Below, piece by piece: positions 17,147-25,646 of a stretch of 64,000 nt of DNA (the first letter of the stretch is position 1; each line of letters opens with the position of its first letter). Under the pieces are notes generated by a model. That model saw nothing but the letters and a program-made list of their open reading frames with translations. It had not been told where the DNA came from and ran no database searches. A program made the translations under genes and the position numbers. The stretch is taken from assembly GCA_026129095.1 (NCBI GenBank), contig JAHCIT010000008.1, positions 133,021-197,020 on the forward strand, in the 5' to 3' direction. The stretch is from Deltaproteobacteria bacterium. GTDB lineage: Bacteria; JAGRBM01; JAHCIT01.

Positions 17147-20100
17147 ATGGATCAGGAACCGGCAGCCGGAACTACCGCCCCCCCTCGGGGACCCACCCGC
17201 CATGCAGAAGCCCATGTGCCGTGGCCGGTATGGGCGGTTCTGTACGAAGCCCGCTGGCGCCTGAGGGGTGCCGCGCTGGTCCGTACATTCCTCGCCCTCA
17301 TGATGGGAACCGGCATGACCGCAACCGGCCTGTTGCTGGCCTACCCATATGCCCGTGACACCCGGCTGGGGCTCCCGCTTCTGGTGGTAATGGCATGGAT
17401 AACGGTCTGCGCCGGTGCGGGTCTGGCAATCTGGTGGTTCCTGCTCGACCGGTTTTCCAGCCGGGATATCGCCCGACGTATCGAGGACCGCCACCCGGAA
17501 CTGAGTGGCGCCTTTTCGAATACGATCGAGTTTCAGCATTGGCTGTCGGGCAAGCAGAAACCGCCGGAAGGCATCTCCCTTGAACTGGCCGCGGAGGAGT
17601 TCGCAAGAGCCTCGCATGAGGCTGGACGCCTCCGCATGGGGAGGCTCAACAACTGGAGACAGGTTGGATGGCTGGCACTGGCCTCGCTGGCACCCGTTCT
17701 GATTGCCGGCAGTCTCATTCTGGCTGACTCTTTCCGGGCGCGCCGGGCATGGATCGCCTTCCGTGAGCCCCGGCAGGCCGTTCAGGAAATCAGGGCCGCG
17801 CTGGAAACCACCGGTGCGCAGTTCGATCCGGCCAAGATCGCCGCTGTCCGGGTCGAGCTGCACTACCCTGACTATCTTGCCCTGCCACCGACCATCATCG
17901 AAGCAAGCGACGGTTCCATCGAGGCCATACGGGGAACCCGCGTCATACTGGATATCCGTACGCTGGAGAATGTCCGCGCGGCCCGCATGGGGTTCGCTGA
18001 TGGCGGGTCTGCGTTCACCAGCGGCCCCGCTTCACCCAGGCCGGCCGTGGAGGTAACCAGCAGCCGTTCGCTCAAGGCCGAGTTCATCACCGGCACCAGC
18101 GGCGTCCTGTATTTCTACTATCGCCGTCCCTGGCGGATCGGAGAGAGCCGCTCCCAGGCGTTCCGGATCACCGTCACCGACGATCTCACGCCACGGGTCG
18201 AGATGCCCGAACCCGCCGGAGAGAGGAAAGTGAAACCCGGCGATGAGTTCACGGTTCGCTACCATGCCTTCGATGACCACGCCCTCACGAAGCTCCAGCT
18301 GAGGCTGAAGGGGCGGCTGGTCGATGAAACCCGGGAACTCCCCGCGCCTGAACCGGGTTCCTCCAGTGCGGGCGGGGAATACAAACTGGAACTCGGTTCG
18401 GTGGATCTCACGGGAGAGGAAGAGGTCGAGCTCTTCATCGAAGCGCTCGACAACGATACCGTATCCGGCCCCAAGACCGGTGTTTCGCCCAAGGCACGAC
18501 TCCTGCTCCGGGCCGACGAACGGGAACTGCTCGCCATCCTCGACAACCAGGAGCGGATTCTCGCCGGAATGATCGACTGGCTGGGCGGGAATCTCCAGTC
18601 CTACCCGCGTTCGGACTCCCCGCAGGCAGAAGCCGTTCTGGCCGATTTCATGATGCTGGTTCGGCGCGGGCAGGATGTGGTGACAGCACTCGACGAAACC
18701 GTCACTGCCATGCGGAATAATCCGCTGGCCGACGAGAACGCCACCGAAGCGCTCGATAATATCTACAAGGATCTGTCCGAAGGGGCCCGCCGGTTTGAAC
18801 AGGCCGGAACCCGGATAGGGTTTCCAAAGCAGCTTCCGGGCACGCCCGCAGCAGCGGCCGGCAGCCTGACGTCAGTGGCCGGCGAACAGGTGCCCCCGCT
18901 GGAAAAGCACATCCTCTTTCTGGATACACTGATCTCAAAACAGCGGCTTGACGAGGCCCTGAGGCCCCGCGAGGAGATCGATGCGATCAAGAACCGGATC
19001 CGGGAACTGATCGATGAATACCGCAAGACCGGCGACAAGGCACTGCTGGAGCAGATCCGCAAACTCAGCAACCGGCTCAAGGAACTCGTGAGCCGGACCA
19101 TGATGGATGCCGCCCGGCGGTTTGATGATCTTCCTGATGAATACGTGAACAAGACTGAGCGCAAGAAGGAGATGGAAGAACTCGAAAAGCTCTCGGACCA
19201 GCTTGCTGGCGAGCAGTTCGACGATCTCTCGGCGCTGGAGAACTATCTCAACCAGCTGGACGACACCTTCGACAACATGGATCTCGCCCGGTCGGCGTTC
19301 GCCAGTGAGGCATTCTTCAAGGAACTGGGCAGGCTCACGGAACTGGAACGGAAGGTGGCCGCCCTGGAGAAGGAACAGAAGGAAATCGTCCAGGAAATCG
19401 AGAAGCTGCGCGGGAACGAAAGCGACAACCCGTTCACCAAGGCAGAACAGGAACAGATACGGCAAAGTATCGAGGCCGCCAGCCGTCACCTGGAAAGCGC
19501 AGGCCGCCTGCAGGGGAACCGCGAACGGCAGCTTTTCCGCGAGCTGATGGAAGCCCGGCAGCAAGGCGACCAGGCGCGGCTGCAGCAGATCCAGCAGGAA
19601 CTCCAGAATGAGCAGATGCAGCGGCTCAACCAGCGGCTGTCGAATGCCTCCCGGCAGGCCGAGAGCGCGAAAAACGACTTCGAGGCGCTGAATCTCGGTG
19701 GTGCGATGGCCAGTCTGAAAGGCCTTGAGCGGGAAGCGGCCAACCTCGCCCAGCGGACGAGCGAAAAGGGGAGCGAGCCGGGAGAACCCGGGCCCAGGGG
19801 CGACGCGCAGAAGGCCTCCGAACATATCCGGAACGCCGCCCAGCTTCTCGAAAGAAAGCTGGCAGAAGCAGCCCAGCAGAAACCCGGCCGCCAGGCACGG
19901 CAAGGCCAGTCAGACCGGCTCGGCGAACGGCAGGGGCGGGCCCAGAAGCAGGCACAGGAACTGGCCGAACAACTGAAGGAACTGGCCGGAGGTTCACCCA
20001 TGATTCCCGGCGAAAGCGGCCCCGAGATGGATTCCGCAGCGGGCGAAATGGGAACGTCATCCGGTCAGCTCGGCCAGGGCCGTCCACAGGCGGCATTAAG

Positions 20101-20416
20101 CCCGTCCGCTTCGGCCAGCAGCCGGCTGCAGTCGATCCGCCAGGGTCTCAGCCAGGCCCGGCAGCGGATGGAAAACGGCATGCAGAGCGGCGGCCGCAGT
20201 GGGATGGCATCCGGCGGGATGCCTGGTGGCGGCCGCTCGCGTGGCCGCGAGGGCGGGGATGGAATCTGGCAGAGCGACCCGAACGTGGAAATCCCTGGCG
20301 CCGGAGAAGCCCGCGCCCCGAGCAAGGACGAGATCATCAACTCGATGAAAGAGCCCGCCCCGAAGGCGTACACGCCCCAGAACCGCGACTACTACAAGAA
20401 CCTGATGCAGAACTAG
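17147..20416 (+). CDS. DUF4175-like membrane protein with long coiled coil
   Basis: This 1089-aa protein has two membrane helices near the N-terminus (LVRTFLALMMGTGMTATGLLL and LPLLVVMAWITVCAGAGLAIWWFL). A periplasmic-like beta region follows (about 190-480), with RRIEDRHPELSGAFSN just before it. Residues about 640-930 form extended coiled coils rich in Glu, Gln and Arg, and the tail is Gln/Gly/Ser-rich. This layout fits DUF4175 proteins, whose function is unknown. ATG 17147 lies 14 bases after nadD, so it may belong to the same transcript. It converges with the acyl-CoA dehydrogenase, leaving only 6 bases between stops. Confidence 0.75.
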   Translation: MDQEPAAGTTAPPRGPTRHAEAHVPWPVWAVLYEARWRLRGAALVRTFLALMMGTGMTATGLLLAYPYARDTRLGLPLLVVMAWITVCAGAGLAIWWFLLDRFSSRDIARRIEDRHPELSGAFSNTIEFQHWLSGKQKPPEGISLELAAEEFARASHEAGRLRMGRLNNWRQVGWLALASLAPVLIAGSLILADSFRARRAWIAFREPRQAVQEIRAALETTGAQFDPAKIAAVRVELHYPDYLALPPTIIEASDGSIEAIRGTRVILDIRTLENVRAARMGFADGGSAFTSGPASPRPAVEVTSSRSLKAEFITGTSGVLYFYYRRPWRIGESRSQAFRITVTDDLTPRVEMPEPAGERKVKPGDEFTVRYHAFDDHALTKLQLRLKGRLVDETRELPAPEPGSSSAGGEYKLELGSVDLTGEEEVELFIEALDNDTVSGPKTGVSPKARLLLRADERELLAILDNQERILAGMIDWLGGNLQSYPRSDSPQAEAVLADFMMLVRRGQDVVTALDETVTAMRNNPLADENATEALDNIYKDLSEGARRFEQAGTRIGFPKQLPGTPAAAAGSLTSVAGEQVPPLEKHILFLDTLISKQRLDEALRPREEIDAIKNRIRELIDEYRKTGDKALLEQIRKLSNRLKELVSRTMMDAARRFDDLPDEYVNKTERKKEMEELEKLSDQLAGEQFDDLSALENYLNQLDDTFDNMDLARSAFASEAFFKELGRLTELERKVAALEKEQKEIVQEIEKLRGNESDNPFTKAEQEQIRQSIEAASRHLESAGRLQGNRERQLFRELMEARQQGDQARLQQIQQELQNEQMQRLNQRLSNASRQAESAKNDFEALNLGGAMASLKGLEREAANLAQRTSEKGSEPGEPGPRGDAQKASEHIRNAAQLLERKLAEAAQQKPGRQARQGQSDRLGERQGRAQKQAQELAEQLKELAGGSPMIPGESGPEMDSAAGEMGTSSGQLGQGRPQAALSPSASASSRLQSIRQGLSQARQRMENGMQSGGRSGMASGGMPGGGRSRGREGGDGIWQSDPNVEIPGAGEARAPSKDEIINSMKEPAPKAYTPQNRDYYKNLMQN

Positions 20417-20422
20417 GCCGGG

Positions 20423-21571
20423 CTAGAGTCCCATCTGCTTGGCGATGATCACCTTCATGATCTCGTTCGAGCCGGCAAAGATCCGCTGCACGCGTGCGTC
20501 CTGGTACATCTTGGCGATCGGATATTCGAGCATGTAGCCGTATCCGCCGTGGAGCTGCACGCCGTCATCCACGACCTGGCAGAGCATGTCGGTAATCCAC
20601 CACTTCGCCATCGACACTTCCTTGACAATGTTCTTGCCCGCCATGTGGTCAACAATCAGCTTGTCCACAAACGTACGGCCGATCTCCACCTTGGTGGCCA
20701 TCTCGGCCAGCTTGAACTGGCTGTGCTGGAACTTCGAGAGGGGCTTTCCGAACACCTGCCGCTCCTGTGCGTACTTGAGCGACTCCTTCAGCGCCACTTC
20801 CGCCCCTGACTGCGCCCCCGCGCAGACCATGAGCCGCTCCTGCTGGAGCTCCTTCATCAGGATATAGAAGCCCGACCCCTCGGTTCCGAGTATGTTCGTC
20901 ACCGGTACGCGGCAGTCCTCGAACGACATCTCGGAGGTGTCCTGGGCATGGAGGCCCACCTTCTCCAGGTTACGGCCCCGCTTGAAACCGGGAGTGCTGG
21001 CCTCGACCAGGATGAGCGAAATGCCCGCATGCGGGGGATTCGCCCTGGGGTTGGTCTTGGCCGCGACGACGATGAGGTCGCAGTGCTGGCCACTGGAGAT
21101 AAACGTCTTCTGGCCATTGATGATGTAATGGTCACCGTCGCGGACGGCTGTGGTCTGGATCGAGGCGAGATCCGAACCCGTATTGGGTTCGGTCATGGCG
21201 ACAGCCAGCACGATCTCGCCCGACGCGCACTTGGGCAGGTACTTTTTCTTCTGCTCCGGTGTTCCCGACCGGAAGATGTACGGCCCCACGATGTCGTTAT
21301 GGAGTGAAAGGCTGAGTGCGGTTACACGGGCCGCGGCGCACTCCTCTGTCATCACGATCGAGTAGAGGAAGTCCGCGTCCACACCGCCATACTCCTCAGG
21401 CAGCCACGGGCAGAGAAAGCCATTCTTCCCCGCGCTGTTCCAGATCTCCCGCGGCGCAATACCCGCCTTTTCCCACTGGTCGTGGAACGGAACCACTTCC
21501 TTCTGAAGCCATTTGCGGAACGATTCGCGCAGAAGCTCGTGCTCTTCCTTGAACTGGACCAGACGGGGCAT
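20423..21571 (-). CDS. acyl-CoA dehydrogenase (long-chain/isovaleryl-type active site)
   Basis: This FAD enzyme makes the alpha-beta double bond in acyl-CoA and passes electrons to ETF. The 382-aa protein has the expected signatures: LAVAMTEPNTGSDLA (flavin and substrate loop), YIINGQKTFISSG, ERQVFGKPLSKFQHSQF and QLHGGYGYMLEYP. Where short- and medium-chain enzymes have the catalytic Glu (IYEGT), this one reads IFAGSNEIMK. Long-chain and isovaleryl enzymes instead use a Glu on an earlier helix, and LKESLKYAQER offers one. GGAG lies 8 bases before ATG 21571. The real substrate is not known. Confidence 0.92.
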   Translation of the reverse strand: MPRLVQFKEEHELLRESFRKWLQKEVVPFHDQWEKAGIAPREIWNSAGKNGFLCPWLPEEYGGVDADFLYSIVMTEECAAARVTALSLSLHNDIVGPYIFRSGTPEQKKKYLPKCASGEIVLAVAMTEPNTGSDLASIQTTAVRDGDHYIINGQKTFISSGQHCDLIVVAAKTNPRANPPHAGISLILVEASTPGFKRGRNLEKVGLHAQDTSEMSFEDCRVPVTNILGTEGSGFYILMKELQQERLMVCAGAQSGAEVALKESLKYAQERQVFGKPLSKFQHSQFKLAEMATKVEIGRTFVDKLIVDHMAGKNIVKEVSMAKWWITDMLCQVVDDGVQLHGGYGYMLEYPIAKMYQDARVQRIFAGSNEIMKVIIAKQMGL

Positions 21572-21679
21572 GACGGGGACTCCTTCACCTTGACTGGATG
21601 TCAGCAATTCAGGGCCGCCGCTGACGGCCCTGTCAGCGGGGAATAGGCGCGATTGACTGGTGAGTCAATGAGCGGCGGC

Positions 21680-21916
21680 CTAATCTTCCTTATCCGCCTC
21701 CACCTCGCGGCTGAACAGGACAAACGCCATTGTTGGACGCTTGCTCGCCTCGGTCCGGACAAACTGGATCGAGTCGTAATGCCACCCCTCGGCCGTAACC
21801 GTATTGAGGATTTCCTCCAGCCGGTCATCGGTGACGGTACTGGTCTCGACCACCTTGTAGCGGATGGTGCTCTTGCCCTTCGGGCGGACTGGGGGCAGTT
21901 CTGAACGTCTGCTCAT
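21680..21916 (-). CDS. DUF4177-like small protein
   Basis: This 78-aa protein carries the compact pattern RYKVVETSTVTDDRLEEILNTVTAEGWHYDSIQFV followed by PTMAFVLFSRE. That matches DUF4177, a small domain (YKVV...LN..G.EGW) of unknown role. ATG 21916 gives the usual short form; an upstream start at 21985 would add an unconserved leader. The ribosome site is weak. It lies 76 bases downstream of def, on the same strand. Confidence 0.7.
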   Translation of the reverse strand: MSRRSELPPVRPKGKSTIRYKVVETSTVTDDRLEEILNTVTAEGWHYDSIQFVRTEASKRPTMAFVLFSREVEADKED

Positions 21917-21992
21917 GGAACCGGAAGCATAACGCCCGGCGGCCCCACTTGAATAGAGCCACAGAGACCATCGCCAAAGGGGCAACAGAGAA

Positions 21993-22523
21993 CTAGAGAG
22001 CCGACCTGGACGCCTTTTTGGGCGGGGCCTTGTTCTTGCGGATCTTCTTCTTGATGAGGGTCCGTTTCAGCATCGACAGGTGATCGATAAAAAGCGTCCC
22101 GTCCAGATGGTCAATTTCGTGCTGGAAGATAACGGCCAGGAAATCCTCCGCATCGATCCGGAGGTCTTTCCCGTCCAGGCCTTGCCCGGTCACAGTGACT
22201 TTCTGATAACGGTCCACTTCCTCGTTGAAGCCGGGAACCGACAGGCATCCTTCCTCGAAGGTGATTTCGCCACTGGCCTCCGTGATGACGGGATTGGCGA
22301 CAGCGATGAAATTTCCGGCCTTTTCCCCGGCCGTCGGGTCCACAACAATAAGCCGGATACTCTCGCCCACCTGCGGGGCGGCGAGCCCAACCCCCGGCGC
22401 CGCGTACAGGGTTTCGCGCATGTCATCCACGAGTTTTTTCAGCCGCGGGCCAAACTCCGCCACCGGATCGGCAATCCGCTCAAGCACGGGGTCAGGGAAG
22501 GTCCGGATATCGATAAGCGCCAT
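21993..22523 (-). CDS. def: peptide deformylase
   Basis: Def removes the formyl group from the first methionine of new proteins. The 176-aa protein has all three metal-site motifs in order: GVGLAAPQVG (about residue 44), EEGCLSVPG (Cys ligand, about 89) and QHEIDHLDG (two His ligands and the catalytic Glu, about 131). The Lys-rich tail (KRTLIKKKIRKNKAPPKK) may touch the ribosome. ATG 22523 follows AAGGTG by 6 bases. No fmt gene stands beside it here. It is divergent from a small lipoprotein gene. Confidence 0.96.
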   Translation of the reverse strand: MALIDIRTFPDPVLERIADPVAEFGPRLKKLVDDMRETLYAAPGVGLAAPQVGESIRLIVVDPTAGEKAGNFIAVANPVITEASGEITFEEGCLSVPGFNEEVDRYQKVTVTGQGLDGKDLRIDAEDFLAVIFQHEIDHLDGTLFIDHLSMLKRTLIKKKIRKNKAPPKKASRSAL

Positions 22524-22613
22524 GTCCATCACCTTATTAACCACGTCCGGCGGGACCGGCAAGCATGATGGCCTGTGCTGGCTGCCGCCAATCCGTTACT
22601 CATGCTCCGCCGG

Positions 22614-22642
22614 TTGAAACCGCACGGAACCCATATTAAAAA
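22614..22642 (+). promoter_or_regulatory. candidate promoter for the small lipoprotein-xerD pair
   Basis: TTGAAA (22614-22619) and TAAAAA (22637-22642) are separated by 17 bases. The start of transcription would be near 22649, about 29 bases before the ATG of the lipoprotein gene. The region is visibly more AT-rich than its surroundings. Confidence 0.4.
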
Positions 22643-22677
22643 TCGTCCTTTCATGGAGCGGCTTGGAGTGCGAGACA

Positions 22678-22935
22678 ATGACAATTCTTAAACGGCTTGG
22701 TTTCACGGTGACAGCCCTTTCCATTGGGCTTCTGCCTGCCTGCGGCAAGGAAGAATTGATCAAGGAAAACGAGTCGCTCAAGGCCCAGCTCACTGAAAAG
22801 GAAAAGGAGCTGTTCCAGGCCCAGTTTTCGCTGGACAAGTGCAATAGCGACAAGAAATACCTCCAGGACGAGATCCGCAAAATCCAGAGGCTTCCCAAGA
22901 ACGAACGCCAGATGCGCGACGTGGACCTGAAGTAA
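22678..22935 (+). CDS. small coiled-coil lipoprotein
   Basis: This 85-aa protein has a lipoprotein signal with lipobox LLPAC (Cys about residue 22). The mature part is one short coiled coil (ELIKENESLKAQLTEKEKEL) ending in a charged tail. GGAG stands about 9 bases before ATG 22678. It ends 10 bases before xerD and may share its mRNA. Such Lpp-like proteins can tether or space the envelope layers, but no function can be claimed here. Confidence 0.7.
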   Translation: MTILKRLGFTVTALSIGLLPACGKEELIKENESLKAQLTEKEKELFQAQFSLDKCNSDKKYLQDEIRKIQRLPKNERQMRDVDLK

Positions 22936-22945
22936 CGGGGCCCCC

Positions 22946-23914
22946 TTGGATCTGGACCAGGCGGCTGACCTTTTTCTGACGCACCTGAAAAGTGAACGGG
23001 GCCTGTCGGCCCATACCGTGTCCGGTTATGCGCTCGATGTGCGGTCCTTCGTGGAGTTCGCCACAAGGAACGGCATCCCTGACCCGAAATCGGTCACCCA
23101 GGACATGGGTAGCCGGTGGCTCGAAAGCCTCCACGCACAAGGACTTTCGGTCCGGTCGGTGTTCCGGCGGCAGGTGGGAGTGCGCGGTTTCTTCCGTTTT
23201 TTGCGCCGCGAGCGGATCATCGACAGCGATCCCTTCACAGGCCTCCCTACACCGAAACTGCCCCGCGCCCTGCCGAAGGCCCTCGGATACCCGCAAGCGG
23301 CGTCGCTGCTTGGAACCGCCTCCCGCACCGGAAAGAAGGGCAGCGCGACAAAGGCTTCACGCCCGCTGACACCCGCCGAAGCCGCCCGGCAGCTTCGCAA
23401 TCTCGCCATGATCGAACTGCTCTACGCCACGGGCCTGCGCGTCTCGGAGCTGGTCAATCTGCCTGCCGGGGCTGTCGATACCGGTGAACGGATCCTTCGC
23501 GTCCGGGGCAAGGGGGACAAGGAACGGCTCGTTCCTGTGGGCGATGCCGCCTACGAACTTCTGGACGCCTACGTCAAACAGGCCCGGCCCGCACTTCTGA
23601 ACGGCCGCGAGAGCCCGGCCCTGTTTGTCACGGCCCGTGGCCGGGCCATGACACGCCAGATGTTCTGGAACCAGGTCAGGACCTGGGCAAAGGAAGCAGG
23701 CATAAGGGCGAGCCCGCATACGCTGAGACATACATTTGCCACACACCTGCTTACCGAGGGCATTGATCTCCGCACCCTCCAGATGCTTCTGGGCCATTCG
23801 AACCTGACGACCACCGAGATCTACACCCACGTGAGCCGTGACCGGCTCCGGCAGCAGTACCAGCAGGCCCACCCCCGCGCACGGGTAAAACCCGGCCGTC
23901 CAGCAAAATCGTAA
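22946..23914 (+). CDS. xerD: tyrosine recombinase XerC/XerD
   Basis: Xer recombinases resolve chromosome dimers at dif. The 322-aa protein has an N-terminal SAM-like core-binding domain (DLFLTHLKSERGLSAHTV). Its catalytic domain shows TGLRVSEL (Arg), RGKGDKERLVPVG (Lys), HTLRHTFATHLL (His-x-x-Arg), LGHSNLTTTEIYTHVS (His, then the nucleophile Tyr in IYTHV). The start is TTG 22946. A linker of about 25 residues rich in Lys and Ser (about 120-145) is longer than in E. coli XerD. It is a chromosomal gene, 13 kb from the prophage. XerD rather than XerC is a best guess. Confidence 0.88.
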   Translation: MDLDQAADLFLTHLKSERGLSAHTVSGYALDVRSFVEFATRNGIPDPKSVTQDMGSRWLESLHAQGLSVRSVFRRQVGVRGFFRFLRRERIIDSDPFTGLPTPKLPRALPKALGYPQAASLLGTASRTGKKGSATKASRPLTPAEAARQLRNLAMIELLYATGLRVSELVNLPAGAVDTGERILRVRGKGDKERLVPVGDAAYELLDAYVKQARPALLNGRESPALFVTARGRAMTRQMFWNQVRTWAKEAGIRASPHTLRHTFATHLLTEGIDLRTLQMLLGHSNLTTTEIYTHVSRDRLRQQYQQAHPRARVKPGRPAKS

Positions 23915-23928
23915 CAAACGCCTGCCAG

Positions 23929-23952
23929 CGCTTGTCACATGGCCCACAAGCG
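23929..23952 (+). terminator. 7-bp perfect hairpin after xerD
   Basis: CGCTTGT (23929-23935) and ACAAGCG (23946-23952) are perfect inverted repeats around a 10-base loop. They lie 15 bases after the xerD stop. No T-run follows, so this may be a weak or Rho-assisted terminator, or an operator for the next gene. Confidence 0.4.
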
Positions 23953-23992
23953 GTGATGTTTCCGGGTCAGGAAAGGAACAGCCCGGTCACCC

Positions 23993-25540
23993 ATGAGCGT
24001 CTTCGCGGCCATCGACTGCGGCACCAACTCCTTCCGGCTCGTGACGGGCCGCAAGGATCCCGATACCGGTTACCGGTTCCTCAGCGAACTGAAGGAGCCA
24101 GTGCGCATCGGCGCGGATCTTTTTACCGGAGAGGTCATCACCGAAAAGGCCATCGAGCGGGGCATCGCCGCCCTCAACCTCTTTCAGAAGGAAATCCAGC
24201 GCGAGCCGGTGTCACGGGTAAGGTGCGTGGGGACGAGCGCTTTCCGCGAAGCGAAGAACAGTGCGGAAGTGATCGAACGGTTCCGCAAGGAGACCGGCCT
24301 CCAGCTTGAAATCATACGCGGCACGGAGGAAGCCCGCATCATCTCGCTCGGCATCCTCAAGACGCTCCGCAAGGACGGCTCGCGCTTCCTGCTGGTGGAT
24401 ATCGGCGGCGGCTCGACCGAGCTGACCATCGTTGAAAACGGTGAAGGCCACTACATCGAATCGGCCCAGGTGGGAGCCGTCCGGCTGACCAACCTGTTCC
24501 TGAAGAATGACCCGCCCTCGGAAAAGGAGCAGAAACTCCTCGCCAACTTCATTGACGACAAGCTCCGGCGACCCCTGCGGCGAATACTCGAGTCCGGGTT
24601 CGACGAGGTGGTGGGGTCTGCCGGCACCATGACCACACTGGCCAAGATGAGCCGCGAGGGCGCCAAACTCGACCGCTCCAACCTGTATACGGTGAAGACC
24701 GTCTTCGTCCGGCAACAGCTCGAACGCATCCTGGAGATGAAAACCTCCGAGCGGGCGAAACTCCCCGGCATGTCGAAGCAGCGGGCTGAAATCGCCATCG
24801 CCGGTTTTTCCATTGCCAGCTACATTCTTTCCGGGCTGGGCGTGAAACAGTTCAAGGTGTCCGGCCGGGGGCTGGTGGACGGGCTCATGATCGACATGAT
24901 CGAGGACGCCGAAAACCACCCCCTGTATTCCCAGTACCTCACACGCCAGCACCGGGCGGATTTCAATGACCTGGCCGCCCGTTACCGGCTGGACAAGATC
25001 CATGCCGAGCGGGTCCAGGGGTTTGCCCTCGACCTGTTCGACCAGATGAAGGATCTGCACCACCTGGGAGAGCGCGAGCGCAACTGGCTGTCGGCGGCCG
25101 CCTTCTTCCATGACATCGGTATGCTGATTGCCATGAACAGCCACCACAAGCATTCCGAATACATCATCCGGAACATGGATATTTCCGGCTATTCCCAGAC
25201 GGACCTGGACATGGTGGCCCGTATTGCACGGTTCCACCGCAAGGCCGAACCCACGCCCAAGCGCCCGGAAGTGGCTGTACTGTCGTCGGCCGACCAGCAG
25301 AAACTGATGTGGCTCGCGGCGATACTGCGTACTGCCGACGGCCTCGACCGGTCCCATGCCTCGCATGTGAAATCTGTCCGGGCGATCATTACCAAGGATC
25401 TCATCACCATCGAACTCGCCACGCCGTTCGATGTGGACCTCGACATCTGGGCCGCCGAAAACAAGGGCGAAATGCTGGGCAAACTCGCCGACCGCAAGGT
25501 CAAATACCGCGTGATGGACTCCGGACCGGGCGGGGAATGA
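23993..25540 (+). CDS. Ppx/GppA family phosphatase with HD domain
   Basis: These enzymes hydrolyse inorganic polyphosphate or pppGpp in the stringent response. The 515-aa protein has the actin-like ATPase-fold motifs: AAIDCGTNSFRL (phosphate 1), VDIGGGSTEL (phosphate 2) and GSAGTMTTLAKM. VKQFKVSGRGLVDGLM closes the Ppx/GppA domain. The C-terminal part (about 330-510) is an HD domain, with AAAFFHDIGMLI and HHKHSEYII. Full length is usual for the two-domain type. Whether it acts on polyphosphate or pppGpp cannot be settled from sequence. Confidence 0.92.
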   Translation: MSVFAAIDCGTNSFRLVTGRKDPDTGYRFLSELKEPVRIGADLFTGEVITEKAIERGIAALNLFQKEIQREPVSRVRCVGTSAFREAKNSAEVIERFRKETGLQLEIIRGTEEARIISLGILKTLRKDGSRFLLVDIGGGSTELTIVENGEGHYIESAQVGAVRLTNLFLKNDPPSEKEQKLLANFIDDKLRRPLRRILESGFDEVVGSAGTMTTLAKMSREGAKLDRSNLYTVKTVFVRQQLERILEMKTSERAKLPGMSKQRAEIAIAGFSIASYILSGLGVKQFKVSGRGLVDGLMIDMIEDAENHPLYSQYLTRQHRADFNDLAARYRLDKIHAERVQGFALDLFDQMKDLHHLGERERNWLSAAAFFHDIGMLIAMNSHHKHSEYIIRNMDISGYSQTDLDMVARIARFHRKAEPTPKRPEVAVLSSADQQKLMWLAAILRTADGLDRSHASHVKSVRAIITKDLITIELATPFDVDLDIWAAENKGEMLGKLADRKVKYRVMDSGPGGE

Positions 25541-25646
25541 GGGCACCCGGCCCCTGCCCTTGCCCGCCACCCAATCCGGTTTAGACTGTGTATAAATGGG
25601 ATGGGCCTTCTGCTGATGAAGGGCCGTCCGGAAGCCGTATAACCGC

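Noticed and set aside
25604-25627. Hairpin GGCCTTC/GAAGGGCC in the apgM leader as a riboswitch
   Set aside because: It is a single imperfect stem with no conserved riboswitch core; noted only as a minor structure.
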